Counted from the first letter of the stretch, positions 52,801 to 61,547 are shown. The stretch is DNA of 64,000 nucleotides from Clostridia bacterium (GCA_017467275.1 JAFTSN010000001.1:271700-335699), one strand, 5' to 3'. The notes: generated by a model not told the origin, from the sequence alone. A program made the numbers and translations.

Positions 52801-53013
52801 TCACGTTCTCCGTTCGAGATAGTATCCCTTTTCCGTTTTATCATAGCGAATATCCGCCCCGTGCCGTTCAGCAAAAAACTCCCGCAATAAGGCGAGATAT
52901 CTTCGGAACGTTGGAACGGATATGCGGTATTCCACCAAGCAATTATCGATGCAGAGCGGATTCCCCTTTAATAGCTCCTCATACATACATAGAATAACGT
53001 AACTCTTTTCCAT
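52801..53013 (-). CDS. Minimal WYL-type helix-turn-helix protein 2
   Basis: 70-aa protein consisting only of a winged helix-turn-helix like the N-terminal domain of WYL regulators: 'KSYVILCMYEELLKG', then 'RISVPTFRRYLALLREFF' and 'ADIRYDKTEKGYYLER'. The WYL sensor domain is missing. Start taken at the ATG at 53013, aligned with the upstream paralog; its ribosome-binding site is weak. It ends 19 bp before the giant lipoprotein gene. Confidence 0.7.
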   Translation of the reverse strand: MEKSYVILCMYEELLKGNPLCIDNCLVEYRISVPTFRRYLALLREFFAERHGADIRYDKTEKGYYLERRT

Positions 53014-53085
53014 ATCCCGATTATAACAATCGGGTGTATCAGAAACTGATAACGCTATCAAAAAATCAAAATTTTTCGCATTTTT

Positions 53086-53292
53086 TCATGATTCCGTTCG
53101 ATACCCGCCCGCCTCTTTATCGTAAACGATATCGACCGCGCGCCTTTCGGCAAAGTATTCCCTCAAAAGCGCGATATACCTGCGAAAGGTGGGCACGGAA
53201 ACGGAATATTCCGTCTGACAGTCCTTAATCCGTAAAGTCTTTCCTCCGATAAGATCCTCGTACATGCAAAGAATCACGTAGCTTTTGTTCAT
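53086..53292 (-). CDS. Minimal WYL-type helix-turn-helix protein 1
   Basis: 68-aa paralog of the next gene (shared 'KSYVILCMYE', 'SVPTFRRY', 'ALLRE', 'DIxYDK'), again with only the DNA-binding half. ATG at 53292. The palindrome at 53370-53387 containing a -10 box lies upstream. The pair looks like a recent tandem duplication controlling itself and perhaps the surface lipoprotein. Confidence 0.72.
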   Translation of the reverse strand: MNKSYVILCMYEDLIGGKTLRIKDCQTEYSVSVPTFRRYIALLREYFAERRAVDIVYDKEAGGYRTES

Positions 53293-53369
53293 TTTTCTCA
53301 ATCTTCATAAAGCGCTTTATCTCTCCTCTTTTTTCAGGCGTTCGCGACCGCCCCGAAGCTCTTTGCTCC

Positions 53370-53387
53370 GTGATTATATTATATCAC
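53370..53387 (-). promoter_or_regulatory. Palindromic promoter/operator of the small HTH genes
   Basis: GTGATTATATTATATCAC: arms GTGAT/ATCAC enclosing overlapping TATAAT boxes, about 80 bp before the first HTH start. No good -35 is seen. A protein bound here would cover the -10. Confidence 0.55.
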
Positions 53388-53480
53388 TTTTTCCCGCGAT
53401 TGAAGTTAGCCCCGTTTTCCGATTTTATAGAAAAATGTGCTTAATTTTCGGAAATTTACGCTTATAAGCAAATATTTTGC

Positions 53481-53512
53481 GCAAAAAAATCCCTCTGTCA
53501 CCCGACAGAGGG
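53481..53512 (-). terminator. Terminator of the XRE-InlB receptor gene
   Basis: 9-bp stem CCCTCTGTC/GACAGAGGG (53491-53499, 53504-53512) followed by TTTTTTT on the minus strand. Confidence 0.85.
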
Positions 53513-53528
53513 AAACGCATTTTTAGCT

Positions 53529-56500
53529 CTAAACGACTTTAAAAAGCTTCACCGTAAACCGCGTGGTCGGCGGCATACCGTAAACCATAAATTTTCTGTA
53601 TATACTGAATATGCTTGCGTCTGCACTGTCTATAAAAACAGTGACAGCACCCTTTTTTGTCGCTGTGTCATAGCTTTGATCCGAAGCATAGACCCCTAAC
53701 ACGTAGTTTTTATTTTGGCAATTGCACTCCGTTTCGACGAACCCCGTTTCCTCGACGGGCGTCACGATCGCATGATAGACGCCGCCCTCCTCATAGGGAA
53801 CGGAAAAATACACGCGCTCGTCCGCACCGAGCGTGAACGTCGTTTCCTCGTTGAGCGTCAGCGCAATCGGATTGTTCGCGCTCGTTCCGTCCGCTCGAAT
53901 GGGCTCGTATTCCGCGACGAGCTTCGTCATATCTTTTTCCGCAATATAATGCTCGCCCGCAGGCAGGCCCGTTTCCGCATTCCGCCAGCAGAGGAAGCGG
54001 TACCCCGCCTTTTCAGGCTTGGGCAAAACGAACACGCTTCCTTTAAGCACCGTTTGCGCTTCGCCGTCCTGTAAAAGGACGTCTTTCCCCGCGATATGCA
54101 CCGTGGATGCGCCCCACTTCTCTTTGAGCTCGTCCGAAACCCCGACGGCGGACCAAACGCACCTGCCCGAAAAGACGCCCTCGCCGATCCCCTCTAATTT
54201 TAAGCCCTCGGGCAGATAGATCGAGCCGTAGGTATATTCCTCCTTAAACGCGTACATGGCTATCTCCTCGACGGAGGCGGGCAGGATAATCCCCAGGCTA
54301 TGGCGCGGCATGGAATACGCCCCGATTTTTTTAACCCCCTCGGGAAGCACGAAAACGTTCCTAAGATTCGCATAGTGGAAGGCATAACTGCCCAATTCCG
54401 TAAGCTCGCTCCCCGCCGCAAATTCCACCTTCCCTTTCATTTCATAAAAGGCATAGGGGGATATCCTCGTAACGCTCGCGGGAATCACGATCGGCTCGGT
54501 TATTTTCCCCGTACGGAAGACATATCTACCGATCGAAAGAAGCGTTTCAGGCAAAGCGATCGAGTTTACCTCCCACAGGTTGGTGCCGCCCAAAAGGCTC
54601 GTCTCCCCGCCGTCAAAGCCCAATGCGGTAACGGGCAAGCCCTCTATATAGGTCGGCACGGTCAGATTCACGTGCGCGCCCGTTTCGCCCACGTAGCCTG
54701 TGATTCTCACGTCGGTCACGCCCTTTTCATAGGTAAAATACTCCGAGCTGCCGTTGATGACGATCTCTTGCCAGATCGCATACAGCGTGAAGCTCTCGCC
54801 GTCCGTGTCGGGCGTGAAACGATAATAGGTCCCCTCGCCGTCCGCCCGATCGTTCCACCCAAGGAAAAGATACCCCTCCTTTTCCGCTTCTCCGATCAAA
54901 ACGTTTTGCCCCGAATAAGCGTTTTTCGGCAATTCCCCAACGGGCGACCCGCCGTCCAGCTCATAGCTTAGCGCATAGCCGTCCGTGAGAAAATAAGTCG
55001 CTTGGAGCGTCAGATCGCCGTAAATATCCTCGTTGATTTGCGTGTATTCGTTTCCCTGCTCGTCCACCCAAGCCAAAAAGGTGTACTTTTCCCGCGTGCA
55101 ATCGGGCAGGAAAAACACGTCGCCGTAGTCATACGCATAGGAGATTATCTGCGCGTCCTCTCCCTCGATCACACCCCCGTTCGCGTTCAGCGTCAAGGTG
55201 TATTTTTTGGGCTCGAAGCGGGCGTAGAGCACGCTCAGTCCGATGACGTTCTCCGCCGTGATCCGCTCAATTTTATTCCCGCCCGTTTCCCGATCATACC
55301 AGCCGACGAAAATTTTTCCCTCCGTCACCACGGGATGCAGCTCGTACTCCTCGCCGTAGGTCACAAACGAGGGATTCACACCGCTTTCATACATCCCCTC
55401 GTACTCATAGCGTACGACGTATTTTTTGGGCGCGTAGATCGCATAGAGCGTAAGCTCGCCGCTCCCCTCCAACCAGACGTAGCTTTCCCCCGAGCCGTCC
55501 GCGCGGTCGTTCCAGCCGATAAAATCGTGCCCGAGCTTTTCGGGCGCGTTTAAGCGGTGCGTCTCCCCGACGGCAACAAACGTCGGATTCGCCCGTTCGA
55601 GCGTGCCGCCGTTCAAATGATAGGTTATCCGAAAAACCTCCTCGCTCTTTTGCCAAAGCGCATAGAGGACGAGATTTTTCGCGCCCGCCCCGCCCACGGA
55701 TTCATACCTGTTTTCCCCGCTCTCCTCGGAATACCACCCGAGAAAGACGTAGCCCTTTTTCGTCGGCTCGGCGAGTGCCACCGCCTCCTCTGCCGTGACC
55801 GTTTCGGGATTTCCCTCGCAAACGCCGCCACCGAGCTCGTATCTTACGCTGTAGACCGTTCTCGACCACTTTGCATAAATTCGGACGTCCGCCGCCGCGC
55901 AAGAAACGCTTTGCACCGCCTCGCCCGAATAATCCGCCGTCAAAAACCAGCCCTCGAACGTATCCCCCGCCTTTTCGGGCACAGGCAAAACGACGGGTTC
56001 GCTCAAGACGGTGAATTCCGTGACCGTCTCCCCCGTCAAAAAGCCGCCGTTCAGCCAATATTCAAGCCGATAGGAAACGGGCGCAAACTCAGCGGTATAT
56101 TCCTCGTCCTCTCTGATTTTCCGCGGAAATTGCGCAGTTTCCCCCCGTTCGTCCACAAATCGGACAAAGACATACCCCGCTTCCGCAGTCGGCGTTTCGG
56201 GAATAAACCAATCGGTCTCTTTCACGGTGTAGGTCTTTCCCGCAACGCGCACGGTGTACGTCTCCGCCTTTTTCGGCGAGACGATCAACGCCGTGACGAG
56301 CGCCGTCAAAAAAACGGCGGCAAGCGAGAGGAGCCACCCAAGACGGGGTCTACGCTTACGGGAGTACACCGCCACTTCCGTCTCGTCGTTTTCGCGGATG
56401 CCATAGTAAATTCTCGAGGGCGACACGGCAAAATAAGCGGCAAGCGCAATTAGCTTTTCCGCGTCGGGGCTTACAATCCCGCGCTCCCATTTAGAAACCG

Positions 56501-56816
56501 TATCCGCAGAAACGCCAACCGCCTCGGCAAGCTCGCCCTGACTGCAGCCCTTTTTCTTGCGAAGCTCCCCGAGCGCCGCACCGAGCGTTTCACTATTAAA
56601 TACCCCGACGAAATGCTCGTCTGCCTCCAAACCGAGAAGCGCCTCGATCGAAACGTTCAACGCCTCCGCGATAATCCCGAGCATGGATATATCAGGGCTC
56701 ACAATGCCGCGCTCCCACTTGGAAACCGTCTGAAAATGCACGTTCGCTTTCTCGGCAAACTGTGCCTGCGTCAGCCCTGCTTTTATCCTCAACCGTTTTA
56801 ATCTTTCGTGAAACAT
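53529..56816 (-). CDS. Membrane-spanning regulator: two XRE domains, one helix, InlB/LRR ectodomain
   Basis: 1095 aa. Residues 4-62 and 78-138 are two XRE helix-turn-helix domains, each with the same 'TVSKWERGIVSPD' recognition segment. A basic stretch (152-158) precedes one membrane helix (about 159-179, 'WLLSLAAVFLTALVTALIV'). Outside lie about six InlB B-type repeats (for example 'GYVFLGWYSEE', 'GHDFIGWNDRADGSG'), an LRR_5 region ('IPASVTRISPYAFYEM') and one more InlB-type unit. DNA-binding parts inside and repeats outside suggest a one-component receptor. Domain types match the giant lipoprotein next door. Own promoter; start fixed by AGGAGAGA before the ATG. Confidence 0.9.
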   Translation of the reverse strand: MFHERLKRLRIKAGLTQAQFAEKANVHFQTVSKWERGIVSPDISMLGIIAEALNVSIEALLGLEADEHFVGVFNSETLGAALGELRKKKGCSQGELAEAVGVSADTVSKWERGIVSPDAEKLIALAAYFAVSPSRIYYGIRENDETEVAVYSRKRRPRLGWLLSLAAVFLTALVTALIVSPKKAETYTVRVAGKTYTVKETDWFIPETPTAEAGYVFVRFVDERGETAQFPRKIREDEEYTAEFAPVSYRLEYWLNGGFLTGETVTEFTVLSEPVVLPVPEKAGDTFEGWFLTADYSGEAVQSVSCAAADVRIYAKWSRTVYSVRYELGGGVCEGNPETVTAEEAVALAEPTKKGYVFLGWYSEESGENRYESVGGAGAKNLVLYALWQKSEEVFRITYHLNGGTLERANPTFVAVGETHRLNAPEKLGHDFIGWNDRADGSGESYVWLEGSGELTLYAIYAPKKYVVRYEYEGMYESGVNPSFVTYGEEYELHPVVTEGKIFVGWYDRETGGNKIERITAENVIGLSVLYARFEPKKYTLTLNANGGVIEGEDAQIISYAYDYGDVFFLPDCTREKYTFLAWVDEQGNEYTQINEDIYGDLTLQATYFLTDGYALSYELDGGSPVGELPKNAYSGQNVLIGEAEKEGYLFLGWNDRADGEGTYYRFTPDTDGESFTLYAIWQEIVINGSSEYFTYEKGVTDVRITGYVGETGAHVNLTVPTYIEGLPVTALGFDGGETSLLGGTNLWEVNSIALPETLLSIGRYVFRTGKITEPIVIPASVTRISPYAFYEMKGKVEFAAGSELTELGSYAFHYANLRNVFVLPEGVKKIGAYSMPRHSLGIILPASVEEIAMYAFKEEYTYGSIYLPEGLKLEGIGEGVFSGRCVWSAVGVSDELKEKWGASTVHIAGKDVLLQDGEAQTVLKGSVFVLPKPEKAGYRFLCWRNAETGLPAGEHYIAEKDMTKLVAEYEPIRADGTSANNPIALTLNEETTFTLGADERVYFSVPYEEGGVYHAIVTPVEETGFVETECNCQNKNYVLGVYASDQSYDTATKKGAVTVFIDSADASIFSIYRKFMVYGMPPTTRFTVKLFKVV

Positions 56817-56834
56817 CCGATCTCTCCTCGCCTT

Positions 56835-56864
56835 ATATAAAAAAGGAGCAGCAACGCTCCTTTT
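56835..56864 (-). terminator. Hairpin at the 5' end of the XRE-InlB receptor transcript
   Basis: Stem AAAAGGAGC/GCTCCTTTT (56841-56849, 56856-56864) followed by a short T-run on the minus strand. It sits downstream of the receptor promoter, so it can end ABC-operon transcripts and could also attenuate the receptor gene. Confidence 0.6.
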
Positions 56865-56869
56865 CCGAT

Positions 56870-56897
56870 ATTATATCACAGCTTTTTCATTTGTCAA
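56870..56897 (-). promoter_or_regulatory. Promoter of the XRE-InlB receptor gene
   Basis: Minus strand TTGACA (56897-56892), 16 bp, TATAAT (56875-56870). Confidence 0.7.
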
Positions 56898-56954
56898 CCG
56901 ACTACTGCCAACTTTTTTCGGTTTTTTTTTAAAAATTTTTTCAAACGGCAAATC

Positions 56955-57755
56955 TCACAAGATATTCGTCTTTTTCAAAATAAGATTGCTGACCGCACCG
57001 AGCCCCACGCTGAACATTGCCCCGCCCGCCAAGCAAAGCACAACGTTCATGACCGTGGAATCGAGCGGCGTCATCATGGGAATCATGGTGAATAAAAGCA
57101 TACCCACACAGCACGAGCCCAAGATAGAAAGCCAAGCTCTCTGCTTTGCCGCAACGCTCACGGCAATATAGATAGGAACGAACACAGCCACCAAGAAAAG
57201 CTTGGCAATCATGCACATAATAATCCCTTTAGCGCCCGCCGCCCCGACGTTGAAAGACAGACCTGCAACGCCGCCGCCGATCATCGCGCCGACAAAATAG
57301 GCAAGAAGCATACTGCACCCGCCGACAAACCCAACGACCGATTTGGAAAGGACGTAATCCACCTTTCCCGCGCGGACGGTGAACAAATTTTTTGCGTATC
57401 CGCTTCTGAAATCGTCGGAGACAAACAGGCAGACGAGCACGGCAATAAAGAAATAGAGCATGTTGATGTTGCACATACCCGTCAGGCTCATGCCCATTGC
57501 GGAGCTGTCGCCGCTCACGGAACCAATCGCCTGCCACGTGTTCGTGAACGTCTCCATGACGACCTCCTCCCCCGTCACGGGATCAATCGTCGTGCCGCTC
57601 ATCATGCTTGTCATAACCAAAATGAGAATGGGAACGACAAGACTAATTCCGACCATGATATAATATAGGGGGGTCGTGAACATTCTCCGCGCGTCCACTT
57701 TCAGCATGCTTTTCGCTTTTTTCAAGAAGCTTTGAGACTCGAATTGCACTTCCAT
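56955..57755 (-). CDS. ABC-2 type permease (copy 2)
   Basis: 266-aa membrane protein with about six helices; the first follows the basic 'KSMLKVDARRMFTTPLYYIM' start and a large loop precedes helix 2. It shares this opening and the 'NxxxFFIAVLVCLFVSDDFRSGYAKNLF' type segment with the upstream copy. It pairs with the ATPase ending one base before it. Substrate unknown; BcrB-like permeases often give self-protection from peptides. Confidence 0.85.
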   Translation of the reverse strand: MEVQFESQSFLKKAKSMLKVDARRMFTTPLYYIMVGISLVVPILILVMTSMMSGTTIDPVTGEEVVMETFTNTWQAIGSVSGDSSAMGMSLTGMCNINMLYFFIAVLVCLFVSDDFRSGYAKNLFTVRAGKVDYVLSKSVVGFVGGCSMLLAYFVGAMIGGGVAGLSFNVGAAGAKGIIMCMIAKLFLVAVFVPIYIAVSVAAKQRAWLSILGSCCVGMLLFTMIPMMTPLDSTVMNVVLCLAGGAMFSVGLGAVSNLILKKTNIL

Positions 57756-57756
57756 G

Positions 57757-58662
57757 TCATCTGCCCTCCTTTTGTTTCATGAGATCGATATAATATTCCT
57801 CGAGCCCGATCTTATCCGTCCCGATCTCACTGACCGTCACGCCCTTTTCATACAGATAGGAGACGATCTCCTCGGGGCTCTCGGCGTCGTACACGCGGAT
57901 ACATTCGCTCTCGTCCTCCTCCACCCGCAGATATTTGCAGGAAAGAAGGGTCTTGGTCTTTTCCATATCGCTTGCCCGAAGCGCCACGTAGGTGCGGCAG
58001 CTCGCGTCCAGCTCTGCCGCGGTCATTTCCCGTATGATTTTCCCGCCGCGGATAATGCCATAATGCGTGGCAATCTTCTCCAGCTCGCCCAAAATATGCG
58101 AGGAGACAAGAACGGTGCAGCCGTGGTTTTTCGTGACGTCCACCAACACCTCTCGCATAATGCGCATACCGTCCGCGTCCAACCCGTTAATGGGCTCGTC
58201 GAGCACGAGCAAGGCAGGGCTTCCAAGGAGCGCCATGGCGATACCGATTCTCTGCTTCATGCCCAAAGAGCAGTTCTTGTATTTATTGGACGCCGCACCC
58301 TCCATTCTCACGGTTTTGAGGACCTTTCTGACTTCCTCCTCCGCGTTCGGAATGCTCAAATTCGCGGCTTGGAGCATAAGATTGTTCCAAACGCTGTAAT
58401 TGGGGAAACAGCCCGGGGCTTCGATCAACACGCCCACCTTTGCCCGAACGTCTGCGTCCGTATGCGCTCTCCCAAACAGCTTGATCTCGCCGCCACTCGG
58501 AATAATGAGCCCGCAGATCATTTTCTCCGTCGTGGATTTCCCGCTGCCGTTCTCACCGATAAAGCCGTAAATCGCGCCCATGGGGACGGTCATATTCAAG
58601 CCGCAAACAGCTTGCTTTTCCCCAAAGTTCTTGGATAAATTTCTGATTTCTATTGCATTCAT
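57757..58662 (-). CDS. BcrA-type ABC ATPase (copy 2)
   Basis: 301 aa: Walker A GENGSGKST, signature 'NCSLGMKQR' (SLGMKQ in place of LSGGQ, typical of BcrA/LanF peptide-resistance and ABC-2 exporters), Walker B LLVLDEPINGLD, and a C-terminal regulatory tail. Close paralog of the ATPase at 59509-60411. Confidence 0.9.
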   Translation of the reverse strand: MNAIEIRNLSKNFGEKQAVCGLNMTVPMGAIYGFIGENGSGKSTTEKMICGLIIPSGGEIKLFGRAHTDADVRAKVGVLIEAPGCFPNYSVWNNLMLQAANLSIPNAEEEVRKVLKTVRMEGAASNKYKNCSLGMKQRIGIAMALLGSPALLVLDEPINGLDADGMRIMREVLVDVTKNHGCTVLVSSHILGELEKIATHYGIIRGGKIIREMTAAELDASCRTYVALRASDMEKTKTLLSCKYLRVEEDESECIRVYDAESPEEIVSYLYEKGVTVSEIGTDKIGLEEYYIDLMKQKEGR

Positions 58663-58676
58663 TTTAGCCGCCTCCT

Positions 58677-59507
58677 TTAATATACGTCGCTTCTCGAAAG
58701 TATAAACGAGCCGAGCACGTTATAGATCACCGCCCAAACCGCGGAAACCGAAAGGCATACGATAAGGGTTAGAATATTGCTCGAAAGACAAGCGTAGACC
58801 GACGAGCCGTATAAGAAGATATTGAGCGCGGAATTGTTGCCGAGAATGGCGGCGGCGCCGATAATGAGAATACCCGTACCGAAAAAGAAGGAAGAAGCAA
58901 TGGATATTCCGAAATATCTTCTGAAAATAACGTTCAGGAAAGTGTAGAGACTCGCCCAACCCAAGCTCATAATCATTTTGCCGAGAATCGCGAAAAACAG
59001 AGAGCCGACGTTCACTTTAAAGGACGTGCCCGCAAACAACCCTGCGCCCACCGCGCCGACGAGATAAGTAACGCACATGCAAGCCATAGCAAACGCGCAG
59101 GCGATCGATTTGGACATCATATAATCGCTCTTTTTAGCGTGCGTGGTAAACAGCTGTTTGACGTAGCCGCTCTTATAGTCGTGCCCGATAAAGATCGAGA
59201 CCATGATCCCGCCGAAAATAAACACCATGTTCATATTGGCATAGTCCGCAATACCGTTGACGATATATAAAGGCGTCTTTGCGGCGATAATGTGCCACGT
59301 GTTCGTATAGAGCGCGGGCGTCGGCGTGCCGTCGGGACCGGGCATACCGCTCGTGCCGAGGATCATTGCGGGAATGACTGCGGCAATCACGAGGAAGATA
59401 TAAAAGAGCGGCGTGTGAAAGAGGCGGTAAAAATCCACGCCCAGCATTCCTTTTAACCGCTTAAAAAAGCTCGGAGATTCAAATTGCAACTTGGCTGCGT
59501 TCTGCAT
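58677..59507 (-). CDS. ABC-2 type permease (copy 1)
   Basis: 276-aa permease with about six helices, paralogous to copy 2 ('KGMLGVDFYRLFHTPLFYIF' against 'KSMLKVDARRMFTTPLYYIM'; both have 'DxxSGYxKxLFTxxAxKxDYxxSKS'). One base separates it from the ATPase stop. Confidence 0.85.
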   Translation of the reverse strand: MQNAAKLQFESPSFFKRLKGMLGVDFYRLFHTPLFYIFLVIAAVIPAMILGTSGMPGPDGTPTPALYTNTWHIIAAKTPLYIVNGIADYANMNMVFIFGGIMVSIFIGHDYKSGYVKQLFTTHAKKSDYMMSKSIACAFAMACMCVTYLVGAVGAGLFAGTSFKVNVGSLFFAILGKMIMSLGWASLYTFLNVIFRRYFGISIASSFFFGTGILIIGAAAILGNNSALNIFLYGSSVYACLSSNILTLIVCLSVSAVWAVIYNVLGSFILSRSDVY

Positions 59508-59508
59508 A

Positions 59509-60411
59509 TTATTTCCCCTCCTTTTTCGACATCAGCTCGATATAGTATTCCTCGAGCCCGATCTTGTTCTTTTTAATCTCGCTCACAACGTACCCGTGTT
59601 CATAGAGATATCCAACGATTGCTTCCGTATCGTCCACGTCATAAACGCGAAGATACTCCTCCTCCGCCCGCACGTCGGCAAACTTCTCCGAAAGCAGCTT
59701 TTTCGCGCCCTGCATGTCCGCGGTTTTGAGTGAAATAAACACCCGTGCGCGGCTCTCCATATCCTTTGCCGAGAGCTCTTGAACCATTTTGCCCTGACGG
59801 ATAATTCCATAATGCGTGGCAATCTTTTCAAGCTCGCCCAAAATGTGCGAGGATATCAGAACGGTGGTGGAATATTTGGTCGTGATATCGACGAGTATTT
59901 CCCGCATGATGCGCATACCGTCCGTATCCAACCCGTTGATGGGCTCGTCAAGGATGAGTAAGGCGGGATCGCCGAGAAGCGCCATGGCAATGCCGATCCT
60001 CTGCTTCATGCCGAGCGAACAGCTCTTGAATTTAATGTTCTTGGACTCCTCCATGCGGACGATCTTCAACACCCTTTCGATCTCCTTGTCGGGCTCTTCA
60101 ATCCCGAGGTTGATCGCCTGCATCATAAGATTGTTCCAGACGCTCGAGCCGGGGAAACAACCTGCGTTTTCAATCAGCGCGCCGACCCGCACTCTCACGC
60201 CCGCGTCCCTATAATCTCTGCCGAACAGCTTGATCTCCCCGCCGTCGGGGACAAGATGCCCGCAGATAAGCTTTTCCGTCGTCGATTTTCCGCTGCCGTT
60301 CTCGCCGATAAAGCCGTAGATCGCCCCAACGGGAACGGTCATGTTCAGCTTGTCGAGCGCATACATTCCGCGAAAGCTTTTCGACAGATTCCTGATTTCG
60401 ATAGCGTTCAT
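59509..60411 (-). CDS. BcrA-type ABC ATPase (copy 1)
   Basis: 300 aa, first gene of the four-gene unit. Walker A GENGSGKST, signature 'SCSLGMKQR', Walker B LLILDEPINGLD. It begins 'MNAIEIRNLSKSF', nearly the same as copy 2, showing that the ATPase-permease pair was duplicated as a unit. Confidence 0.9.
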   Translation of the reverse strand: MNAIEIRNLSKSFRGMYALDKLNMTVPVGAIYGFIGENGSGKSTTEKLICGHLVPDGGEIKLFGRDYRDAGVRVRVGALIENAGCFPGSSVWNNLMMQAINLGIEEPDKEIERVLKIVRMEESKNIKFKSCSLGMKQRIGIAMALLGDPALLILDEPINGLDTDGMRIMREILVDITTKYSTTVLISSHILGELEKIATHYGIIRQGKMVQELSAKDMESRARVFISLKTADMQGAKKLLSEKFADVRAEEEYLRVYDVDDTEAIVGYLYEHGYVVSEIKKNKIGLEEYYIELMSKKEGK

Positions 60412-60711
60412 TCTTTCGTCTCCTTTTCCTTTTTCATCGCTCGTCCATTATACCGCCCCTATGTTTGCAAAAAGCTATAATTTTGTAAAAATATTGTAAA
60501 AGCTTAAACCCGCACCTTTTGGACTTCCGTCCTTAAGAAAATTCTTGACAAGCCTTTTAATAAAACAGGAAATAACGAGAAGATTATCACAACCATTGAA
60601 GTCTTTTCTCTTTGTCGAAAGGGATCTATAACGGTTATCAATAGGCAGAGAATATCCCTTTCAAGCCATGAGGTGGCATTTTATAGTTTTTGTAAAGCAT
60701 TCTATATCGTA
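60412..60711. other. 300-bp intergenic stretch at the border of the AT-rich island
   Basis: Contains a minus-strand TATAAT (60452-60447) without a good -35 for the ABC unit, and an inverted repeat GAAAGGGAT/ATCCCTTTC (60617-60625, 60654-60662) with a 28-nt spacer near the end of the SGNH-like gene. No reading frame is supported. The AT content rises here. Confidence 0.5.
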
Positions 60712-61263
60712 CTAATCAGCCATTGCGAACGCTTCCACCATAGTCAATGGCTTATCCCGAAAAAAACAACTTAATTGTTTAAATTGCATCTTGTATAAAT
60801 TGGCTTCCGTAGAGGAAGAAGAAACAAGGCGTATATTCCGTATCTTTTTATTGTCACACAAGGAAAGAATATTTGCATTAAACTTCTCGACATAAGGCGT
60901 ATTTCCTTGCAAACATATTAAGTAAATTTTACTTTTAGGGAGAGCGAATTGAATGCGCTTTATAATTTGATTATATTGCTTAATTGTGTCAATATTGTTT
61001 TCATCTTCTTCTCCCAACGCTATAAAAATTTTTGAAGGCCTTATAGATATAATGCAATCTTGTACAATTTCAAGAGCTTCGCTTGTCGTTAATCCTGCTA
61101 TACTTCGATTGTAGACAGCATTCTCAAAATGATGTTTGTTAATGAATTCATACAAAGGGAATTTTGCCATATATGTAGAGCCGAATAGAACGATTTCACC
61201 TTTTAATATAAGATCGTTAATTCCTATCATAGCATTTGCCGATAACTTAACATTTTCTTTCAT
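60712..61263 (-). CDS. SGNH/GDSL-hydrolase-like protein, degenerate
   Basis: 183 aa. Resembles SGNH hydrolases in order of elements: 'EIVLFGSTYMAKFPL' (block I, GST for GDS, Ser29), 'VYNRSIAGLTTSEAL' (block II) and 'KIFIALGEEDENN' (block III, GEED where GxND is usual). The final DxxH is not evident, so activity is uncertain. No signal peptide. Its ATG overlaps the end of the SemiSWEET-like gene. AT-rich. Confidence 0.65.
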   Translation of the reverse strand: MKENVKLSANAMIGINDLILKGEIVLFGSTYMAKFPLYEFINKHHFENAVYNRSIAGLTTSEALEIVQDCIISIRPSKIFIALGEEDENNIDTIKQYNQIIKRIQFALPKSKIYLICLQGNTPYVEKFNANILSLCDNKKIRNIRLVSSSSTEANLYKMQFKQLSCFFRDKPLTMVEAFAMAD

Positions 61264-61547
61264 TGTTTGCCCCCATATTCAAGATTTTTCTTTTCATGCT
61301 TGCAGTTGATAAAAAAGAGAACCAAATCAACCGAAACGACAATCAAATTGAAACAATAGATGATCAATACATAAGTCAGTTGTTTGTTTACAATTTTACC
61401 TATAATGCCTGAAACATAACCTATAATGATTGCAATAATGAAAACAAAACTTTTGCCTTGCGTGGACTTAGATTTTATGCTCTTATATACGGATATAGGC
61501 CACGACAACCCGAAACAAGCAAGCATAATGAACTCAAAAATTTGCAT
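61260..61547 (-). CDS. SemiSWEET/PQ-loop-like small transporter
   Basis: 95-aa membrane protein with three predicted helices and the PQ-loop-like 'LSWPISVYKSIKSKSTQGKS' at the end of helix 1, as in bacterial SemiSWEETs that work as dimers on sugars. First gene of a two-gene unit; divergent from a LysR regulator with overlapping promoters. Confidence 0.75.
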   Translation of the reverse strand: MQIFEFIMLACFGLSWPISVYKSIKSKSTQGKSFVFIIAIIIGYVSGIIGKIVNKQLTYVLIIYCFNLIVVSVDLVLFFINCKHEKKNLEYGGKQ

